A stretch of DNA of 64,000 bases from Prevotella dentasini JCM 15908 (GTDB lineage: Bacteria > Bacteroidota > Bacteroidia > Bacteroidales > Bacteroidaceae), in assembly GCF_000614065.1 (NCBI RefSeq), contig NZ_BAKG01000003.1:62001-126000 (forward strand). The letters run 5' to 3'. Below are positions 1 to 9,400 of this stretch, piece by piece (the first letter of the stretch is position 1; every line of letters begins with the position of its first letter). The notes beneath the pieces were generated by a model, which searched no databases, was not told where the DNA came from, and saw only the letters and a list, made by a program, of their open reading frames with translations. The translations under genes were made by a program, and so were the position numbers.

Positions 1-309
1 AGTTAAGGATACTGCAAAAGTACGACAATTCTGTTATATTATTTGTTGCTTATCTGTCTTTTTGCTTAAGAAATCGGGCGTTTAGTTGAAAAGTGGCATG
101 TCGCTCGGGGTTTCCCTTGGGCGTTGTGGCGGCTGTGTGATGTATGTGCGGCAGGTCTGATGGTGTATGTTGAAGTGGTGATGCCTGTATCGTTGAGGCT
201 GCAAAATGCCGTAAAGGCAGACAGGGAAGAACGATGTTGTACCGTTCTTCCCTGTCGGATGATTTGCAGTTATGCGGAGAGTGTGCCGGAAACGGCCCTG
301 TGCATGGGG
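1..309. other. non-coding region downstream of hutI
   Basis: No convincing gene is visible. The open frames here are shadows of hutI or low-quality frames. The main structure is a strong hairpin at 220-256, listed separately. Any gene to the left lies outside the window. Confidence 0.5.
220..256 (-). terminator. hairpin after hutI, probable end of the hut operon
   Basis: A 14-bp perfect inverted repeat (GACAGGGAAGAACG and its complement) with a short loop lies about 55 bases past the hutI stop. Reading on the minus strand it is followed by a second small stem (TGCC/GGCA) and TTTT. This fits transcription termination of the hut operon, although the T-run is weak. Confidence 0.5.
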
Positions 310-1557
310 CTATCCCCGTATATACTCTTCGCCCTTGAGGAATACGCGCTGAATGATGGGGGTAGTGTAGGCGTAGGGAATAAAGTCGATGGACGGGATG
401 GGGGCGGTGATGTAGAAGTTGGCGACCTTTCCTACGGTTATCGAACCGTAATCCTCGCTCAGTCCCATGGCGCAGGCGGAGTTCAGTGTTGCCGCATTGA
501 TGGCTTCGGCCGGCATCAGACGCATCTTGATGCAGGCCAGCGATACGGCAAACTTCATGTCGCCTGACGGCGTGGAGCCGGGATTGTAGTCGGAGGCTAT
601 GGCCACCGGCAGTCCTGCCTCTATCATCTTTCTGGCCGGAGCAAACGGCATGTTGAGGAAGAACGACGTGCCGGGCAGGGCAGTAGGTATGGTCTCGGAA
701 TCCTTGAGGAGCTGGATGTCGTGGTCGTCCATCGCTTCGAGATGGTCTACGGAGAGGGCATTGCACTCTACGCCCACCTCTACGCCACCCGAAACGGCAA
801 GTTCCTCGCCGTGTATCTTGCCGCGCAGGCCATACTTGGCGCCGGCCTGCAGCAGTCGGCGGGTTTCGTCGGGGGTGAAGAAGCCTTCGTCGCAGAAGAC
901 GTCGATGAAGTCGGCAAGGTTTTCCTTTGCCACTGCCGGGAGCATGTCGTTGATGATATGGTCTACGTATTCTGCCTGCCGGCCTGCATAGGCCCGTCCT
1001 ACGGCATGTGCACCGAGGAAGTTTGCCACCACCTTTACGGGAGCGGTCTCCTTGATACGGCGGATGACGCGCAGCATCTTCAGCTCGTCTTCGAGGTTCA
1101 GTCCGTAGCCGCTCTTTATCTCCATTGCGCCCGTACCCTTGCGGATGACTTCGTCTACGCGCTTCATTGCCTGCTCGTAGAGTTCGTCTTCCGAAAGTTC
1201 GTGCAGCCGGTCGGCGGAATTGAGGATGCCGCCGCCTCGTTTGGCAATCTCCGCATAGCTCAGTCCGCGAATCTTGTCTACAAATTCGCCCTCGCGGCTT
1301 CCTGCATAGACGACGTGGGTGTGGGAGTCGCAGAATGACGGCAGCACTGCACCGCCTTCTGCATCCACAATCATTGTGCTGCGGTCTACCTGCGGCGTGT
1401 CAATGCGTGGGCCATACGACACGATGCGTCCGTCTTCTACATAGAGGAAAGCATTTTCTATGGCATTGAGTTGTGCCATTTCCTCGCCTTTCAGGCAGTG
1501 TTTGCCGTCGTGTCCGATACCTGCGAGGATGCCTATGTTTGTTATTAATAGTTTCAT
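310..1557 (-). CDS. hutI: imidazolonepropionase
   Basis: HutI hydrolyses 4-imidazolone-5-propionate to N-formimino-L-glutamate, the third step of histidine breakdown, in the cytosol. The 415-residue protein is the usual family length. It has the amidohydrolase metal-binding pair H79-T-H81 in the stretch SFCDSHTHVVYAG, and later the HGEELA and SVDHLEAM segments with the further metal-site histidines. It is the last gene of a four-gene minus-strand set (ftcD, hutU, hutH, hutI) and lies about 196 bases after hutH, with a hairpin between them. The start chosen gives the normal N-terminus MKLLITNIG. The frame is intact. Confidence 0.95.
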   Translation of the reverse strand: MKLLITNIGILAGIGHDGKHCLKGEEMAQLNAIENAFLYVEDGRIVSYGPRIDTPQVDRSTMIVDAEGGAVLPSFCDSHTHVVYAGSREGEFVDKIRGLSYAEIAKRGGGILNSADRLHELSEDELYEQAMKRVDEVIRKGTGAMEIKSGYGLNLEDELKMLRVIRRIKETAPVKVVANFLGAHAVGRAYAGRQAEYVDHIINDMLPAVAKENLADFIDVFCDEGFFTPDETRRLLQAGAKYGLRGKIHGEELAVSGGVEVGVECNALSVDHLEAMDDHDIQLLKDSETIPTALPGTSFFLNMPFAPARKMIEAGLPVAIASDYNPGSTPSGDMKFAVSLACIKMRLMPAEAINAATLNSACAMGLSEDYGSITVGKVANFYITAPIPSIDFIPYAYTTPIIQRVFLKGEEYIRG

Positions 1558-1710
1558 AGTAGAGGCCTTTCCCTCTGTCCTCCCTCAAAGCGAGGGGAGG
1601 GGAAACATGAGGAGGGATAGGATTTTGTTATAGGGTTAATGATGATTTAACAGCTTCATAGTTCTCTTGGAAAGAAAGGGAACAGCCTGCAATACGGCAA
1701 GTAGCGGTAT

Positions 1711-1742
1711 CCGTTTCCCCCTCTCCGGTTCGGAGAGGGGAA
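1711..1742 (-). terminator. hairpin between hutH and hutI
   Basis: An inverted repeat (CTTCCCCTCTCC, loop GAACC, GGAGAGGGG) begins about 12 bases after the hutH stop on the minus strand. No T-run follows, so it may be a processing or attenuating hairpin that lowers hutI expression rather than a full terminator. Confidence 0.4.
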
Positions 1743-1753
1743 GCGGATTTTAT

Positions 1754-3228
1754 TTACTTGCGCAGGAACTCCACCGACTTGGCGATGTGCGGAGCATGAA
1801 CTGGTCGTTCTCGACGAACGGCACTACCTTGCGGTAGGCATCGAAGATGGCTTCGATGGCCGGAGAAGACTTCAAAGGGCGACGGAACTCGAGTGCCTGT
1901 GCTGCATTGAAGAGTTCAATGGCGAGCACGCGCTCGGTGTTCAGCACTACCTGATAGAGCTTCGTGGCTGCGTTGGCACCCATGCTGACGTGGTCTTCCT
2001 GTCCCTGCGAGGAAGGAATACTGTCGGCAGAAGCCGGCGTACAATACATCTTGCTCTGGCTTACGATGGAGGCTGCGGTGTACTGCGGAATCATGAAGCC
2101 GCTGTTTACGCCCGGTTTGGCAACCAAGAAGCTTGGGAGGTCGCGTGTGCCGGAAACGAGCTTGTAGATGCGGCGTTCGGAGATGTTGCTGAGTTCGCAA
2201 AGTGCGATGGCAAGGAAGTCCATCGGCTGTGCGATAGGCTCACCGTGGAAGTTGCCGGCAGAGATGACGAGGTCTTCGTCGGGGCAGACGGTCGGATTGT
2301 CGGTAGCTGCGTTCACTTCGATGTCAATGACTGACTTCACGTAGCGGATAGTGTCCTTCGATGCACCGTGAACCTGCGGCATGCAACGGAAGGAGTATGG
2401 ATCCTGCACGTTGACCTTTGGCTGCTTGATAAGCTCGCTGCCTTCGAGCAGTTCGCGGATGCGTGCAGCGGTCTCTATCTGTCCCTGATGCGGACGGACG
2501 GCGTGTACGGCGTGTGTGAACGGTTCGATGCGGCCGTCGTAAGCCTCGAGCGACATGGTTCCAATCTTGTCTGCCCAGTCGCTCAGACGCTGTGCCTGAA
2601 GCAGGCACCAAACGGCAAATGCGTTCATGTTCTGCGTGCCGTTGAGCAGTGCCAGACCCTCTTTGGACACGAGCTGGATGGGCTTCCAGTTCATCTTCTT
2701 CAGCATTTCTTCGCCGGAGATTACCTCGCCGTTCAGTTCCACGCTGCCGATTCCCAGCAGCGGAAGGCAGAGGTGAGCCAATGGCACGAGGTCGCCCGAT
2801 GCCCCGAGCGAGCCTTGCATGTATACAACGGGATAGATGTCGTTGTTGAAGAAGTCTATCAGACGCTCTACCGTTACGAGCTGACAGCCGGAGAAGCCGT
2901 AGCTCAGGGACTGAATCTTCAGCAGAAGCATTATCTTCACGATGTCATTAGGCACGCGTTCGCCCACACCGCAGGCGTGCGACATCATCAGGTTCTTCTG
3001 AAGGTCGGAGAGCTGCTGCTTGTCGATGGAGATTTTGCAGAGCGAACCGAAGCCGGTAGTTACGCCGTAGATTGGTTTGTCTGATGTCTCTATCTTCTTG
3101 TCCAAGTATTCGCGGCAACGGACAATGCGCTGGCGTGCGTCGTCAGAGAGTTCAAGTTTGATACCTTTTTCTATTATCTCCCCGATGCGTTCGATGGAGA
3201 GATGTTCTGCACTTATTTGATGTGTCAT
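1754..3228 (-). CDS. hutH: histidine ammonia-lyase (frameshift near its end as sequenced)
   Basis: HutH removes ammonia from L-histidine to give urocanate, the first step of the pathway. The A143-S144-G145 triad in GSLGASGDLVPLAHL forms the MIO electrophile, and YGVTTGFG at residue 54 is the family signature. The length, about 490 residues, is normal. The last codons as sequenced read LRTSPSRWSSCASK and stop at 1750. Restoring one G near 1795 (ATGCTCC to ATGGCTCC) gives the expected tail APHIAKSVEFLRK and a stop at 1754, which I use as the end. I regard this as a base-calling error rather than a real mutation. Confidence 0.93.
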
Positions 3229-3321
3229 TGTTGTTGATTTGTTATATTATTATTAAGGATGGGGAAACAGCCGAAAGCCGTTATGCCCGGGCGGTGCAAA
3301 CGCTTTCTTGGGAGCGGCCGA

Positions 3322-3413
3322 AGGACTTCCTTGGAAATCTCTTTAGGACTTTCTTAGGAATCGCTTTAGGGCTTCCTTGGGAACCATTTGAGGGCTTCCC
3401 CGGGACGTTTCCG
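3322..3413. repeat. four degenerate 23-bp tandem repeats
   Basis: In the 214-base gap between hutU and hutH there are four consecutive 23-bp units starting at 3322, 3345, 3368 and 3391. Each begins AGG(A/G)CTTCCTTGGGAA or a close variant, and a partial unit precedes them. The core CTTCC..GGAA is itself weakly palindromic. The period is about two turns of DNA. No gene lies here. Confidence 0.55.
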
Positions 3414-3442
3414 CTGCTTCCCTATCCTCTTGTTTTCATTGA

Positions 3443-5437
3443 TTAAAATGCTTTGTTGATGATGTCGTCTTCCACGAGGTTGGGAAGCGTTACGGTCAGG
3501 CCCGGAGTGCGCTCCATCTCACGCTTGATAGCGTCCATTGAACCCTTGTTGCGTGCCCAGCTGCGGCGCGAGATGCCGTTGTTCACGTCCCAGAGGAGCA
3601 TCTGGCGGATGTGGCGTTCTGAATCCTCGCCACCGTCGATGACCATGCCGAAGCCTCCGTTCATCACTTCGCCCCAACCGACGCCGCCGCCATTGTGGAT
3701 GGAAACCCACGTTGCACCGCGGAAAGAGTCGCCGATGACGTTCTGGACGGCCATGTCGGCACAGAATTGTGAGCCGTCGTAGATGTTGGAAGTCTCGCGG
3801 AACGGAGAGTCGGTGCCGGAAACGTCGTGGTGGTCGCGGCCGAGAACGACAGGACGGCTGATTTCGCCACGCTTGATGGCCTCGTTGAAAGCCAAGGCTA
3901 TCTTTGTACGGCCTTCAGAGTCGGCGTAGAGAATACGGGCCTGCGAGCCGACTACGAGCTTGTTCTTGCCTGCTTCCTTAATCCAGTGGATGTTGTCGTC
4001 GAGCTGGCCGATGATGTCGGGCGTTGCGGTCTTTCGGATTTCTTCGAGCACTTCTGTGGCGATGCGGTCGGTAGCCTCCAAGTCCTTCGGGTCGCCTGAC
4101 GAGCATACCCAGCGGAATGGGCCGAAGCCATAGTCGAAGAACATCGGGCCCATGATGTCCTGCACGTAGGAAGGATAGCGGAACTTGCCGTTCTCGCCCA
4201 TGATGTCGGCACCTGCGCGGCTCGACTCCAAGAGGAAGGCGTTGCCGTAGTCGAAGAAATACATACCGTTGGCAGTCAGTCTGTTGATGGCTGCTACCTG
4301 ACGGCGCAGCGACTCCTGCACCTTCTCCTTGAACTTCTCCGGCTCTTCTGCCATCATGCGCTTGCTCTCCTCCAACGAGACACCGACGGGATAGTAGCCT
4401 CCTGCCCATGGGTTGTGGAGCGAGGTCTGGTCGGAGCCGAGGTCTACGTGTACGTTCTCTTCTGCGAGACGCTCCCAGAGGTCTACCACGTTGCCGACGT
4501 ATGCCATGGAAACTACGCGCTTCTCTTCGACGGCCTTGCGGATGGCAGGTATCAGCTCGTCAAGGCTTTCGTGGAGTTCGTCCACCCAGCCCTGCTCATA
4601 ACGCTTGCGTGCTGCGAGCGGATTGATTTCAGCCGTTACGCTCACCACGCCTGCGATGTTGCCGGCCTTTGGCTGTGCGCCCGACATACCGCCGAGACCG
4701 GCAGTTACGAAGAGCTTCATGTTATCGCCGCCTACCTTGCGTGCGGCGTTCAGCACGGTGATGGTAGTTCCGTGAACGATACCCTGCGGGCCGATATACA
4801 TATACGAACCGGCAGTCATCTGGCCGTACTGGCTCACGCCCAGTGCATTGAAACGCTCCCAGTCGTCCGGCTTTGAGTAGTTGGGGATGACCATGCCGTT
4901 TGTTACAACCACGCGCGGTGCGTTCTTATGCGAGGGGAAAAGTCCGAGCGGATGGCCGGAGTACATCACGAGGGTCTGCTCGTCGGTCATTTCGCTCAGG
5001 TATTTCATCACGAGGCGATACTGTGCCCAGTTCTGGAACACGGCACCATTGCCGCCGTATGTGATAAGCTCGTGCGGATGCTGTGCCACAGCCTTGTCGA
5101 GGTTGTTCTGTATCATCATCATGATGGCGGCAGCCTGCTGCGACTTGTGCGGATATTCGTCAATGGGACGGGCGTACATTTCGTATGTAGGACGGAAGCG
5201 ATACATGTAGATGCGTCCGTAGGTTTCCAGTTCGTTGGCAAATTCGGGTGCGAGCGTTGCGTGGAATTTCTTTGGGAAATAGCGCAGTGCGTTGCGCAGC
5301 GCGAGCTTCTTCTCCTCTGCTGTCAGGATGTCCTTGCGCTTCGGGGCGTGGTTGATTTCCTTGTCGTAAGCCTGCAATTCAGGCAGCGTGTCGGGAATGC
5401 CGGCACGTATGTCAGCTATAAACTGTTCTTTAGTCAT
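3443..5437 (-). CDS. hutU: urocanate hydratase
   Basis: HutU converts urocanate to 4-imidazolone-5-propionate using tightly bound NAD+. At 664 residues this is the longer form of the family. The glycine-rich segment TAGLGGMSGAQPKA at residues 246-258 is the NAD-binding signature. Other conserved pieces are ITYGGNGAVFQNWAQY near 126 and MYSGHPLGLFPS near 158. It starts 19 bases after ftcD ends, on the same strand, so the two are probably co-transcribed. The frame is intact. Confidence 0.95.
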   Translation of the reverse strand: MTKEQFIADIRAGIPDTLPELQAYDKEINHAPKRKDILTAEEKKLALRNALRYFPKKFHATLAPEFANELETYGRIYMYRFRPTYEMYARPIDEYPHKSQQAAAIMMMIQNNLDKAVAQHPHELITYGGNGAVFQNWAQYRLVMKYLSEMTDEQTLVMYSGHPLGLFPSHKNAPRVVVTNGMVIPNYSKPDDWERFNALGVSQYGQMTAGSYMYIGPQGIVHGTTITVLNAARKVGGDNMKLFVTAGLGGMSGAQPKAGNIAGVVSVTAEINPLAARKRYEQGWVDELHESLDELIPAIRKAVEEKRVVSMAYVGNVVDLWERLAEENVHVDLGSDQTSLHNPWAGGYYPVGVSLEESKRMMAEEPEKFKEKVQESLRRQVAAINRLTANGMYFFDYGNAFLLESSRAGADIMGENGKFRYPSYVQDIMGPMFFDYGFGPFRWVCSSGDPKDLEATDRIATEVLEEIRKTATPDIIGQLDDNIHWIKEAGKNKLVVGSQARILYADSEGRTKIALAFNEAIKRGEISRPVVLGRDHHDVSGTDSPFRETSNIYDGSQFCADMAVQNVIGDSFRGATWVSIHNGGGVGWGEVMNGGFGMVIDGGEDSERHIRQMLLWDVNNGISRRSWARNKGSMDAIKREMERTPGLTVTLPNLVEDDIINKAF

Positions 5438-5456
5438 TGTAGTAGGTTTTTTGAAA

Positions 5457-7160
5457 TTACAATTTTGCTTCTACGGTCTTCATGATTTCCGCCTCTGCCT
5501 CGTTGGCTTTCTTGATGAGCTCGTTAGCCTCGGCAACGAGCTTGTCGGCAGTTTCGCGGTCTTTCAGGCCGGAAGCGTTGATTTTGACGTTCAGGCCTGC
5601 GCCCAGTACGGCGGCACGGGCAGCGAGTACGCCTACGCCTGCGTCGGAAACGCTGTTCGGGTTGCCTTCCTCTGCCATCGCCTTGCAAAGTTCGAACACC
5701 TTGAACGATGCCTGCATGGTGTGCAAAGGAACTTGGGTCGCAAACAAAGTAGCAGCCTGAATGGCGGCAGAGCGGGCAGCCTTTTCCTCGTCTGTTCCCT
5801 TCGGCAGTCCGAATGCTTCCATGATACGGTTGAAGGCCTCGGTGTCTTCGTCTACGAGCATCATCAGCTCTGCCTGTATGGCCTGGCCCTTCTCGGCCCA
5901 GTTGCTGAACTCTTCCCAACGGTCGTCCCAGCCGGCCTTGTGACTCGAGAGGTTGGCTACCATTGTGCCGAGAGCCGCACCGAGTGCGCCCATGTAGGCA
6001 GAGATGGTACCGCCGCCCGGGGCAGGAGACTCGCGCGATGTCTCGTCGGCAAATCCCTTCACCGTAAGGTCTACGAGCTTGGCACTCTTCTGTGCGTCTT
6101 CCAGCAGATACTCGATGACCTTCTCGCGTGGGTTGAACGGTTTCAGGTCGTCGAGGCCCATCGACTTGATGGCGATTTTCAGTATGTCGTCCTCCGGAAT
6201 ACCCGTAGAGCGGTTCTGTTTCTTCAGGAAGTATTTTCCTGCCTCAATCAGCGTGCGCTTCGGAATCAGTCCGACGATTTCCGTACCCGTAACCCGTACG
6301 CCGCGGTTCTGTGCGCAGCGGCACACCTCGTCGAAGGCCACGTGGAGCGGCGTAACGTTGATGTCGGTGATATTCATCGAAACCTGTGCTATTTCATACT
6401 CGTCGATATACCATCCGATGGCCTTTGTCGATTTCAGCGTACCCGGAATCATGATGGTCTTTCCGTTGGCATCCTTCATCGGCTTTCCTACTGGTGAGCC
6501 ACCTTCGCGCTGCGGACGGCCTTTTTCTCTCACGTCGAAGGCTATCGCGTTGGCACGACGCGTGGAGGTGGTGTTGAGGTTGAAGTTAGTAGCAATCAAG
6601 AAGTCGCGCGCGCCTACGGCCGTGCAGCCTGTGCGTGCCACGCCCTCGTCCCATGCGCGTGCACCGAAGTCGGGAGCTTCTTTCTCTACGGTCATTCTCT
6701 CGGGCAGCCCCTCGTATTCGCCCTTGCGGCAGATTGCCAGATTCTTTCTCTCGGGCGTTCTTGCGGCAGCCTCATAGCAGTAGCATGGTACTTTCAGTTC
6801 GGTAGCGATACGTTCTGCCAGCTGACGGGCCAGTTTTGCACACTCTTCGAGCGTGATGCCTGCGACGGGAATGAGGGGGCAGACGTCTGTCGCTCCCATA
6901 CGGGGGTGTGCGCCGTGGTGCTGGCGCATGTCGATGAGCTGTGCAGCCTTCTTCACACACTGGAAAGCGGCCTCTACGACCACTTGCGGTTCGCCCACGA
7001 AGGTTACAACGGTGCGGTTGGTGGCTTCTCCCGGGTCTACGTCGAGTAACTTGACACCCTTTACGCGCTCTACTTCATCGGTAATCTGCTTGATTACTTC
7101 CTTGTTGCGTCCTTCACTGAAATTAGGAACGCACTCAATGATTTGTTTTTCTTGTACCAT
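5457..7160 (-). CDS. ftcD: glutamate formimidoyltransferase / formimidoyl-THF cyclodeaminase fusion
   Basis: The protein moves the formimino group from formiminoglutamate to tetrahydrofolate and then releases ammonia to give 5,10-methenyl-THF. Residues 1 to about 300 match the formiminotransferase domain (start IIECVPNFSEGRN, later MRQHHGAHPRMGATDVCPLIPV). Residues about 360-567 match the cyclodeaminase domain (SPAPGGGTISAYMGALGAALGTMVANLS). The two activities are fused in one 567-residue chain, as in animal FTCD; many bacteria have separate genes. It is the first gene of the hut set and explains why no hutG or hutF is present: glutamate and one-carbon units are the products. Confidence 0.93.
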   Translation of the reverse strand: MVQEKQIIECVPNFSEGRNKEVIKQITDEVERVKGVKLLDVDPGEATNRTVVTFVGEPQVVVEAAFQCVKKAAQLIDMRQHHGAHPRMGATDVCPLIPVAGITLEECAKLARQLAERIATELKVPCYCYEAAARTPERKNLAICRKGEYEGLPERMTVEKEAPDFGARAWDEGVARTGCTAVGARDFLIATNFNLNTTSTRRANAIAFDVREKGRPQREGGSPVGKPMKDANGKTIMIPGTLKSTKAIGWYIDEYEIAQVSMNITDINVTPLHVAFDEVCRCAQNRGVRVTGTEIVGLIPKRTLIEAGKYFLKKQNRSTGIPEDDILKIAIKSMGLDDLKPFNPREKVIEYLLEDAQKSAKLVDLTVKGFADETSRESPAPGGGTISAYMGALGAALGTMVANLSSHKAGWDDRWEEFSNWAEKGQAIQAELMMLVDEDTEAFNRIMEAFGLPKGTDEEKAARSAAIQAATLFATQVPLHTMQASFKVFELCKAMAEEGNPNSVSDAGVGVLAARAAVLGAGLNVKINASGLKDRETADKLVAEANELIKKANEAEAEIMKTVEAKL

Positions 7161-7205
7161 ATAATTATATAGATATTAAACTTTAGGCGTTTAGCTTTTC
7201 GGGTG

Positions 7206-7236
7206 TAAATGTAGTAATAAGTAGCCGGAATACAAA
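7206..7236 (-). promoter_or_regulatory. candidate promoter of the hut operon
   Basis: On the minus strand TTTG (7236-7233) and TACATTTA (7213-7206) are separated by 19 bases, close to the Bacteroidetes TTTG-N19..21-TAnnTTTG pattern with one mismatch. It lies about 46 bases upstream of the ftcD start. Confidence 0.4.
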
Positions 7237-7466
7237 ATATTTATCCTTAAACTATACAAAATAATTGATTTAAGGGCGGATTTTAGTTCTAATAGAGGGA
7301 TGAGCGGCTGTCGGCAGGGTGTGTTCTCCCCGATGTCAGCCTGTTGCGCGGGCATGCCGTGGACGGCTCTTCCCGTCTGCATGGCGACTGCCGTTGCCGT
7401 CCGGAACTTTGGCAAGATGCTCTCCTTCTTCCGCCCTGCCAGAACGGGCATGGAGGAATCGTTTCA

Positions 7467-7526
7467 TGAAAGTGCCGTTTTGGCGGTGTCAAAACGGCAC
7501 TTTGACCATGCGAAAACGGCACTTTC
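7467..7526. repeat. intergenic palindromic repeat, copy A
   Basis: Three copies of a 14-bp unit: GAAAGTGCCGTTTT at 7468-7481, then its complement AAAACGGCACTTT(G/C) at 7491 and again at 7513. It is one of five related elements in the window (also 30491, 35393, 43653 and 58149). It lies between the divergent hut operon and rnpB. Confidence 0.75.
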
Positions 7527-7598
7527 ACCTTACGGTTCTGGCAGGCTGTTTTCGCACAGAGGCTTCTGCCGCCCATCTGCCTAAAAAATATAAATATA

Positions 7599-7630
7599 TT
7601 TGGGTTTTCGTTTCCTTTGTGCTATCTTTG
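7599..7630 (+). promoter_or_regulatory. promoter of rnpB
   Basis: TTTG (7599-7602), a 20-base spacer and TATCTTTG (7623-7630) match the Bacteroidetes housekeeping promoter exactly. The inferred RNA start follows about 7 bases later. Confidence 0.8.
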
Positions 7631-7636
7631 CAGTTC

Positions 7637-8020
7637 TAAAGGCAGTTGTCTGGCTTTGTCGCTGACATTCTTGAAGTGTGAGAGGAAAGTCCGGGCAGCA
7701 TAAGGCATCCTGCTTCCGAAAACAGAAGCTATTGGTAACAGTAGATGTAGGCAGAAGAGAATAACCGCTGCCCTTGGGCAGTAAGGGTGAGAAGGTGGTG
7801 TAAGAGACTACCAGCAGGCTGGCGACGGTCTGGCTGTGCCGTTCAGGAGCTGCAAGTTCATGTATACCGTCGTTTGAGGATTGCCTGTCCGAGCCAAGTG
7901 CACGACGGAGGGTAGAACGCTGAAGCCACAGGGCGACTTGTGGATTGGATAAATGACAAGCACCTCGCTTGCGGAAACGCACGGGAGGGACAGAACCCGG
8001 CTTATAGGACAACTGCTTTT
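7637..8020 (+). ncRNA. rnpB: RNase P RNA
   Basis: This is the catalytic RNA of RNase P, which trims the 5' leaders of tRNA precursors. The conserved core GAGGAAAGTCCGGGC lies near 7680, and the matching 3' core ACAGAACCCGGCTTA lies near 7990; together they form P4 and its neighbours. The ends pair as helix P1 (AAAGGCAGTTGTC at 7638 with GACAACTGCTTT near 8008-8019). The length of about 384 nt is normal for bacterial type A RNase P RNA. Ends are set from P1 and from the promoter; they are accurate to a few bases. Open reading frames here are spurious. Confidence 0.93.
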
Positions 8021-8094
8021 ACCCATACTCCCTGCTCTGCCTGCCGACCGACCGGGTGGGGGAGAAGGTGAGAGGGGCTTCATGGAGGAATATT

Positions 8095-8520
8095 ATGAAC
8101 GATTTGGAAGAAAGATATACGACCGTTCTGGACGATTTCCAGCATCGTATAGAGAATAAAATCAAGCATCATAAGGACGAGGCCGGCTTTCCGCAGATGC
8201 CTCACGGACTGGACGAGCAGGAACTGTCTGACTATCTGTTCGACTATCAGGCGGCATTGGACAGCGAGGGGACGGAGCGGTCGCAGTATACGGTGGCAGG
8301 GATATTGCTCTGCCTTCCTATTCTCGTCATGTCGGCTTTCCCGGAGAAGAGCCTTCCTTTCCGGGGATATCTGAATGTCGTGGCTGCCATAGCCGTCGGG
8401 TTCGTCCTCTTCGGCATCTATAAGGTGCTGATGAAGGCTTTGGTGCGGAAGCGCATAGCACGTGCCAACCGCGACTATCCGAAGGCGAAAGAGTATGTGG
8501 ATGCCGTCCGGCAATTTTAA
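8095..8520 (+). CDS. small membrane protein of unknown function
   Basis: A 141-residue protein starting MNDLEERYTTVLDDF at 8095, preceded by GGAGGAATATT. An upstream in-frame start at 8056 would add 13 residues but has no clear ribosome site and comes close to rnpB. The first 60 residues are charged and probably helical. Two hydrophobic segments follow (VAGILLCLPILVMSAF and YLNVVAAIAVGFVLFGIYKVLM), then a basic C-terminus. I do not recognise the family. It precedes a DUF1232 gene by 21 bases, so the two may be co-transcribed. Confidence 0.7.
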   Translation: MNDLEERYTTVLDDFQHRIENKIKHHKDEAGFPQMPHGLDEQELSDYLFDYQAALDSEGTERSQYTVAGILLCLPILVMSAFPEKSLPFRGYLNVVAAIAVGFVLFGIYKVLMKALVRKRIARANRDYPKAKEYVDAVRQF

Positions 8521-8541
8521 TGACGATTAAACATCAGGTTT

Positions 8542-8949
8542 ATGGAACTTCCCGATTTTCTGTCCTACAAGGACAAGTTTTCTCAAGAGGGTTTCGTTGA
8601 GAAGATTCAGCGAGTGGCAAAGCGGGCCGGTGCCAAACTGGTCTATGCAGCACTGCTGTTATACTATACGTTGGAAAGCGACAAGGTGTCTGTAAAGGAC
8701 AAGGCTATCATACTGGGAGCACTCGGCTATCTGATTTCTCCGCTTGACGTTGTTCCCGATGCCATCCCTATTGCCGGGTTGGGCGACGACCTTGCAGTGC
8801 TCATCTATGTGCTTCATAAGTTTTGGGGACAGGTGAGCGAAGAAGTAAAGGCGAAGGCCCGTGCGCGGTTGCTGCGGTGGTTCGACGAGGAGGAAGTCGG
8901 TGCTGTGGACAGCTTGTTCTCCGACAATCCTACGGAGGGGCCTGTCTGA
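8542..8949 (+). CDS. DUF1232 (YkvA-like) membrane-associated protein
   Basis: A 135-residue protein with the DUF1232 signature in KAIILGALGYLISPLDVVPD followed by IPIAGLGDDLAVLIYVL (about residues 52-92). The family has two short hydrophobic stretches separated by the SPxDxxPD turn. Its biochemical role is not known. The C-terminus is charged and acidic. It follows the small membrane protein gene at 8095-8520 on the same strand. The start MELPDFLSYKDKF follows a purine-poor leader, but no better in-frame start exists. Confidence 0.85.
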   Translation: MELPDFLSYKDKFSQEGFVEKIQRVAKRAGAKLVYAALLLYYTLESDKVSVKDKAIILGALGYLISPLDVVPDAIPIAGLGDDLAVLIYVLHKFWGQVSEEVKAKARARLLRWFDEEEVGAVDSLFSDNPTEGPV

Positions 8950-9244
8950 CGTTTCCGTCCCTTTATGGGGGAGTCAGGATAAACCGGCATTTCGTGTCCC
9001 GGGGCATGGTATGGGCTGTCCGATAATTTATTAGTAGGCTCTATGTTGATACAGTATGGTTTCGTAGCTGTCTTCGTCTTGTCGGCCGTAGCTATGCGGT
9101 CTGGCTCGTCGTGAAGGCTGTCAGGGCTGCCAATGACCCTTGTCATGGATGCAGCGGATGTGCCGTACGCGAGCAATTTCAGCGGCAGCAAAAGAAGAGA
9201 ATAGGGAGAAAAGCAGTCTGTCCCGATAAAAAGTAAAGGAAAGA
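8950..9244. other. intergenic region, nothing recognised
   Basis: Between the DUF1232 gene and the tRNA-Cys promoter I see no gene, RNA or repeat I can support. A minus-strand open frame over 8814-9191 overlaps the DUF1232 gene and has no family features. Confidence 0.5.
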
Positions 9245-9276
9245 TTTGGAGGGATAGATTCTTTTTATTACCTTTG
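9245..9276 (+). promoter_or_regulatory. promoter of tRNA-Cys
   Basis: TTTG (9245-9248), a 20-base spacer and TACCTTTG (9269-9276) match the Bacteroidetes promoter. It lies about 48 bases ahead of the tRNA. Confidence 0.75.
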
Positions 9277-9323
9277 CAACCGCTTAAGTGAAATCATTGC
9301 GGTGGTTGATACAGCGAGCAAAT

Positions 9324-9394
9324 GGTGCCTGGGCCGGGAGGTTAGGTAACGGTCTGCAAAACCGTGTAGGGCGGTTCGATTCCGCCAGGCACCT
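9324..9394 (+). tRNA. tRNA-Cys (GCA anticodon)
   Basis: The acceptor stem GGTGCCT (9324-9330) pairs with AGGCACC (9387-9393), discriminator T. The anticodon loop CTGCAAA carries GCA, giving cysteine. The T arm GGCGG-TTCGATT-CCGCC is canonical. The D arm is of the bacterial tRNA-Cys kind (GAGGTTAGGTAAC). The length is 71 nt. CCA is not encoded. Confidence 0.97.
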
Positions 9395-9400
9395 CTAAGT

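Noticed and set aside
7581-8012. 143-codon minus-strand open frame over 7581-8012
   Set aside because: It is antisense to RNase P RNA, whose conserved core and P1 pairing are clear.
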